The notes beneath the pieces were generated by a model. That model was not told where the DNA came from. It was given only the letters and a program-made list of their open reading frames with translations, and searched no databases. A program made the position numbers and the translations under genes. DNA of 64,000 bases from assembly GCF_000467185.1 (NCBI RefSeq), contig NZ_BATM01000008.1, forward strand, positions 124,001 to 188,000, in the 5' to 3' direction. Shown piece by piece: positions 61,261 through 64,000 of the stretch. The DNA is from Vibrio ezurae NBRC 102218 (GTDB lineage: Bacteria > Pseudomonadota > Gammaproteobacteria > Enterobacterales > Vibrionaceae). How positions within the stretch are numbered: position 1 is the first letter of the stretch; each line of letters begins with the position of its first letter.

Positions 61261-64000
61261 TTATAAGTTGTTCTTAGGTTTATTGTTTCTCATTAACAAC
61301 TTAAAGAGTGCGGGCACAAAATAGAAAGAGATTAAAGTGGTGAGAGTTGTTCCTCCTGCGATTGCGATGGCAAACGGAGGCCAAAATCCGCCACCGGCAA
61401 TGATAAGTGGAACAAAACCGCCGACGGTAGTGATCGTGGTGGAGGTGATATGACGGGTACAACTCATCACCGCTTCAAGGATAGCGCTTTCATCACCTTG
61501 GCAAGCCGCTGGGCTGGCTTTTAATTCGGCTAAAATGACAATTGCCGCATTAATCGCCAAACCGACAATCCCCAGCATCGCAATAATGACCGTAAAACCA
61601 AACGGATAGCCAAACAGATACACAGACAAAATCCCCAGCCCTGCCGATAGCCAAGCGACTGAGAAAATGATGTTGCTCAACCTAAATGAATTAAAGGACA
61701 AAACAACCACCAGAATCATTAAGGTAATAACCATAGCCAGATTGGCCATTAAGCTGTTTACCGATTCATCGCGCTCTGCTGATTCACCGCCAAATTCAAC
61801 GCGATAGCCCGTTGGCAGTGAGTAACTCTCTAAAGAAGATTGGAATTCGTTTAATACCGTTTGTGGCAACACGCCCGCTTCGATATAACCTTCAATCGTA
61901 TTCACTCGCTGTCCATTACGCCTAGGTATCGCGCCCCGACTAGGGGTGAGGCTGAGGTTAGCTATGGTGGAAATACTGATGCCGGTGCTATAGGCCTCCG
62001 AGGCAATCGGCAGGCGCAAATTGCTAAGGTGACTGATGTTTTCTCTTTCACTGTCGCCCACTCGCACTCTTACTGGAATTGATTCACTGGCTTCTATAAT
62101 ACTGCCACTTTCACGTCCAACTAACGATGATTGCAGCAAGTTTGCGACATCACTGAGCGCCATGCTGTTGAGCTTAGCCGCATCTTGGTCAATATCTAGC
62201 CACACTTTCGGCGTGCCTGGTTGCAAGGTTTCACGGGTGTGAGTGACGTGCTGAGTATTGGCTAAGATCAAGCGAATGTCTTCACCTATGCTTTTTAGCT
62301 GATCGAGATTATCCCCATAAATACGCAGCTCAATAGGGGCTTTAAACGGAGGGCCTTGCTCAAGCTTTCTTACCAGTATTTGCGCGTTGGGAATAGCATG
62401 ACTTAGGTGACGTTGTAACTTTGCGATCATGTCATTGGTCGATTGAAAGGTATCAGTTTTGACCATTGCTTGCGCAAAATAGGGCGCTCGGCTTTGTGAG
62501 GCTTGTAAGTTGTAGTAAAACGACGGGAAGTTGCCGCCAACCAGCCAGTTAACTTGTTCAACGCCCGTATATTGTCGAATGATCGTATCGACCTCTTCTG
62601 CGACATTGTCAGTGGCATAAATACTGGCCTGCGGTGATAGGTAGACCTGAACTTCAAACATGTCTCTATCTGACGGCGGGAAAAACTGCTCAGTTAATTG
62701 TGAAAGGCTGATATAGCCGGCAATTGGCACTGTGATGACCAGTGCGATGGCAATCAGCGGACGACGTATTGCCAGTGATACGGTTTTGGAAAAAGCACGC
62801 GTAACAGGTGCAATGCGGATACCTGTGTTGTACCAATGATTAGAAGATAAATGCTTAGAAGACGAGTGCTTAGAAGACGAATAGCTAGGCAAAAAGTGCA
62901 CCGCAAAACCTGCGATGATGGTGTGTGAAATAATATACGAGCCAATCAGAGAGAAAGAGACGGTAATAGCAATCGCACCGACAAATTCACCACTGGCGCC
63001 AGGCATCAAGAAGATGGGGGCGAAGGCCAAAATGGTGGTTAAAGTAGAGCCTAACAGAGGCACCCAGAGATGCTCAATCGCCGCCAGTGCTGATTCAAGT
63101 TTGGCTTTGCCTTTTAGGCGGTAGGTTTGAATGGTATCCACCATCACCACAGCGTTATCCACCATGATCCCTAATGCGACAATAAGACCGGTTACCGACA
63201 TTTGATTAATGGGGATGCCGGTAAATTTCATTAGCATTAGGGTCAGCATTGAGGTCAGAGGCAAGGCCACGGCCACCATAATCGCGGCGCGAAAACCTAA
63301 GGTAAGCAGTAGCACAACTAAGATAATGCTAAAGCCAAGTAGCAAACTGTCGCCAAGATCGGATAGGCGAGTTTGGGTATAGCCTTGCTGACTAAAAAGA
63401 GTCTCTACTTTGATATTGCTTGGCAGTTGCTGTTGATAGCGAGCAATTAATGCTTCAGCGCGCGGCGTCCATTTATCCACTCGTAGATTAGATTGCATGC
63501 GCGCAGCAACAATCACGCCGGGCTTACCATCAATAATGGCAATCTCTCCTGCGGGCGTTTTTTGCGTGCGACTGACTGTGGCGATATCTTCTAAGCGTAT
63601 GCGATGGCCTTGCTCATCTATCGCAATAGGTACTTGGCGGATGCGCTCTAGGGAGTCTAAATCAGCGGCAATTTCTAAGCCAAATCTTGAATGCCCGTTA
63701 ACCAGCTCACCGGCTGAATTTTTAGCATCTGCGCCATCTAAGCTCTGCGCAATACTGGCACTGGAATTGCCTAACGCTACGGCTGAGCTCGTATCAAGGC
63801 TAACTAATATTTCCTCTTCTGGCATGCCGTAGCTGTCAACAAACTCAGTGCCGGATAGCGCGCGTAATTGAGAAGCAAGCTCTTTGGCATAGCGGCCAAG
63901 GGTCAATAAATCGCTGTCACCGCTTCCTTGCCATGTGAGGGCGGTAATGAGCGTGAATGCGTAGGTGTGGTCACTATCAAACTCGGGTGCAAATGCGCCT
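61261..64000 (-). CDS. RND efflux transporter permease subunit (cut at the right edge)
   Basis: The open frame runs through the right edge of the window, so the N-terminus is missing; 912 codons are visible of about 1,020-1,050 expected. The RND trademarks are ADNAVVMVD-type helix-4 sequence (LGIMVDNAVVMVDTIQ), ALPLTSMLTLMLMKFTG, and the second-half pump domain (GIVGLAINAAIVILAELK). It exports drugs or toxic compounds through a periplasmic adaptor and outer-membrane channel, which would be encoded beyond the window. A TTG inside could be mistaken for a start but is not. Inner membrane. Confidence 0.9.
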   Translation of the reverse strand, partial: GAFAPEFDSDHTYAFTLITALTWQGSGDSDLLTLGRYAKELASQLRALSGTEFVDSYGMPEEEILVSLDTSSAVALGNSSASIAQSLDGADAKNSAGELVNGHSRFGLEIAADLDSLERIRQVPIAIDEQGHRIRLEDIATVSRTQKTPAGEIAIIDGKPGVIVAARMQSNLRVDKWTPRAEALIARYQQQLPSNIKVETLFSQQGYTQTRLSDLGDSLLLGFSIILVVLLLTLGFRAAIMVAVALPLTSMLTLMLMKFTGIPINQMSVTGLIVALGIMVDNAVVMVDTIQTYRLKGKAKLESALAAIEHLWVPLLGSTLTTILAFAPIFLMPGASGEFVGAIAITVSFSLIGSYIISHTIIAGFAVHFLPSYSSSKHSSSKHLSSNHWYNTGIRIAPVTRAFSKTVSLAIRRPLIAIALVITVPIAGYISLSQLTEQFFPPSDRDMFEVQVYLSPQASIYATDNVAEEVDTIIRQYTGVEQVNWLVGGNFPSFYYNLQASQSRAPYFAQAMVKTDTFQSTNDMIAKLQRHLSHAIPNAQILVRKLEQGPPFKAPIELRIYGDNLDQLKSIGEDIRLILANTQHVTHTRETLQPGTPKVWLDIDQDAAKLNSMALSDVANLLQSSLVGRESGSIIEASESIPVRVRVGDSERENISHLSNLRLPIASEAYSTGISISTIANLSLTPSRGAIPRRNGQRVNTIEGYIEAGVLPQTVLNEFQSSLESYSLPTGYRVEFGGESAERDESVNSLMANLAMVITLMILVVVLSFNSFRLSNIIFSVAWLSAGLGILSVYLFGYPFGFTVIIAMLGIVGLAINAAIVILAELKASPAACQGDESAILEAVMSCTRHITSTTITTVGGFVPLIIAGGGFWPPFAIAIAGGTTLTTLISFYFVPALFKLLMRNNKPKNNL

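Noticed and set aside
1..64000. tRNA, rRNA and CRISPR loci
   Set aside because: No T-loop, rRNA core or regularly spaced repeats were seen on either strand.

Overview
The window looks like chromosomal DNA of a marine gammaproteobacterium of the Vibrionaceae. The basis is the MobB-MoeA fusion, a close VcINDY-type transporter, the Vibrio/Shewanella-style formate dehydrogenase cluster, GtrA, SstT, PtsG and PepT of Vibrio type, and the moderate AT content of the intergenic DNA. No rRNA, tRNA or CRISPR array was seen.

Positions 1-18700 are mostly core metabolism. A pseudouridine synthase runs off the left edge. A tight six-gene minus-strand operon (fdhD, tungstate ABC transporter tupABC, mobA, mobB-moeA) imports the oxyanion, builds the bis-guanine-dinucleotide cofactor and sulfurates it. 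Diverging from it is a plus-strand formate dehydrogenase cluster: DUF3305, DUF3306, a four-cluster ferredoxin-like protein, a TorD-type chaperone, a tiny Tat protein, the Cys-type catalytic subunit, the beta and cytochrome b subunits, and a small membrane protein. The two halves together form a metal-to-enzyme unit. A DEAD-box helicase, a YehS-type protein, a DUF3861 gene behind a large palindrome, and an AEC transporter follow.

Positions 18700-34000 are more mosaic. A U32 peptidase is followed by a complete IS66 element, an orphan membrane protein, an internally deleted ccdA antitoxin, and a truncated second IS66 copy that ends in a RAYT/REP-like end sequence. Next come an NRAMP-like transporter without the usual metal motif, an EamA transporter and an exported ParB/Srx-like protein. 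A copper island follows: a DUF411 protein, a His/Cys-rich exported protein, a 37-residue MGCC membrane peptide, a MerR regulator, a CopA with three metal-binding domains and a 20-residue peptide. Two promoters there have the 20-bp spacer and dyad typical of MerR control.

Positions 34000-64000 hold two unknown membrane proteins, an OMP85-type barrel, and a compact three-gene cassette (HNH-like protein, unknown protein, membrane-anchored J-domain-like protein) that lies between two inverted copies of a dispersed terminator-bearing repeat. After these come a dicarboxylate transporter, ptsG, an OGFr-like protein, a complete phosphonate-type ABC transporter (phnD, phnC and two permeases), several small membrane proteins, and an operon of methyltransferase, nuclease-helicase-HTH fusion and arfB. 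The window ends with pepT, a PLP enzyme, GtrA, a POT peptide transporter, sstT and an RND efflux pump gene cut by the right edge.

The best candidates for undescribed biology are the J-domain/HNH cassette (37785-39300), the methyltransferase plus nuclease-helicase operon (51182-54359), the copper-island micropeptides, the deleted ccdA, and the four-copy terminator-associated repeat. Everything was read by eye; no database search was run.
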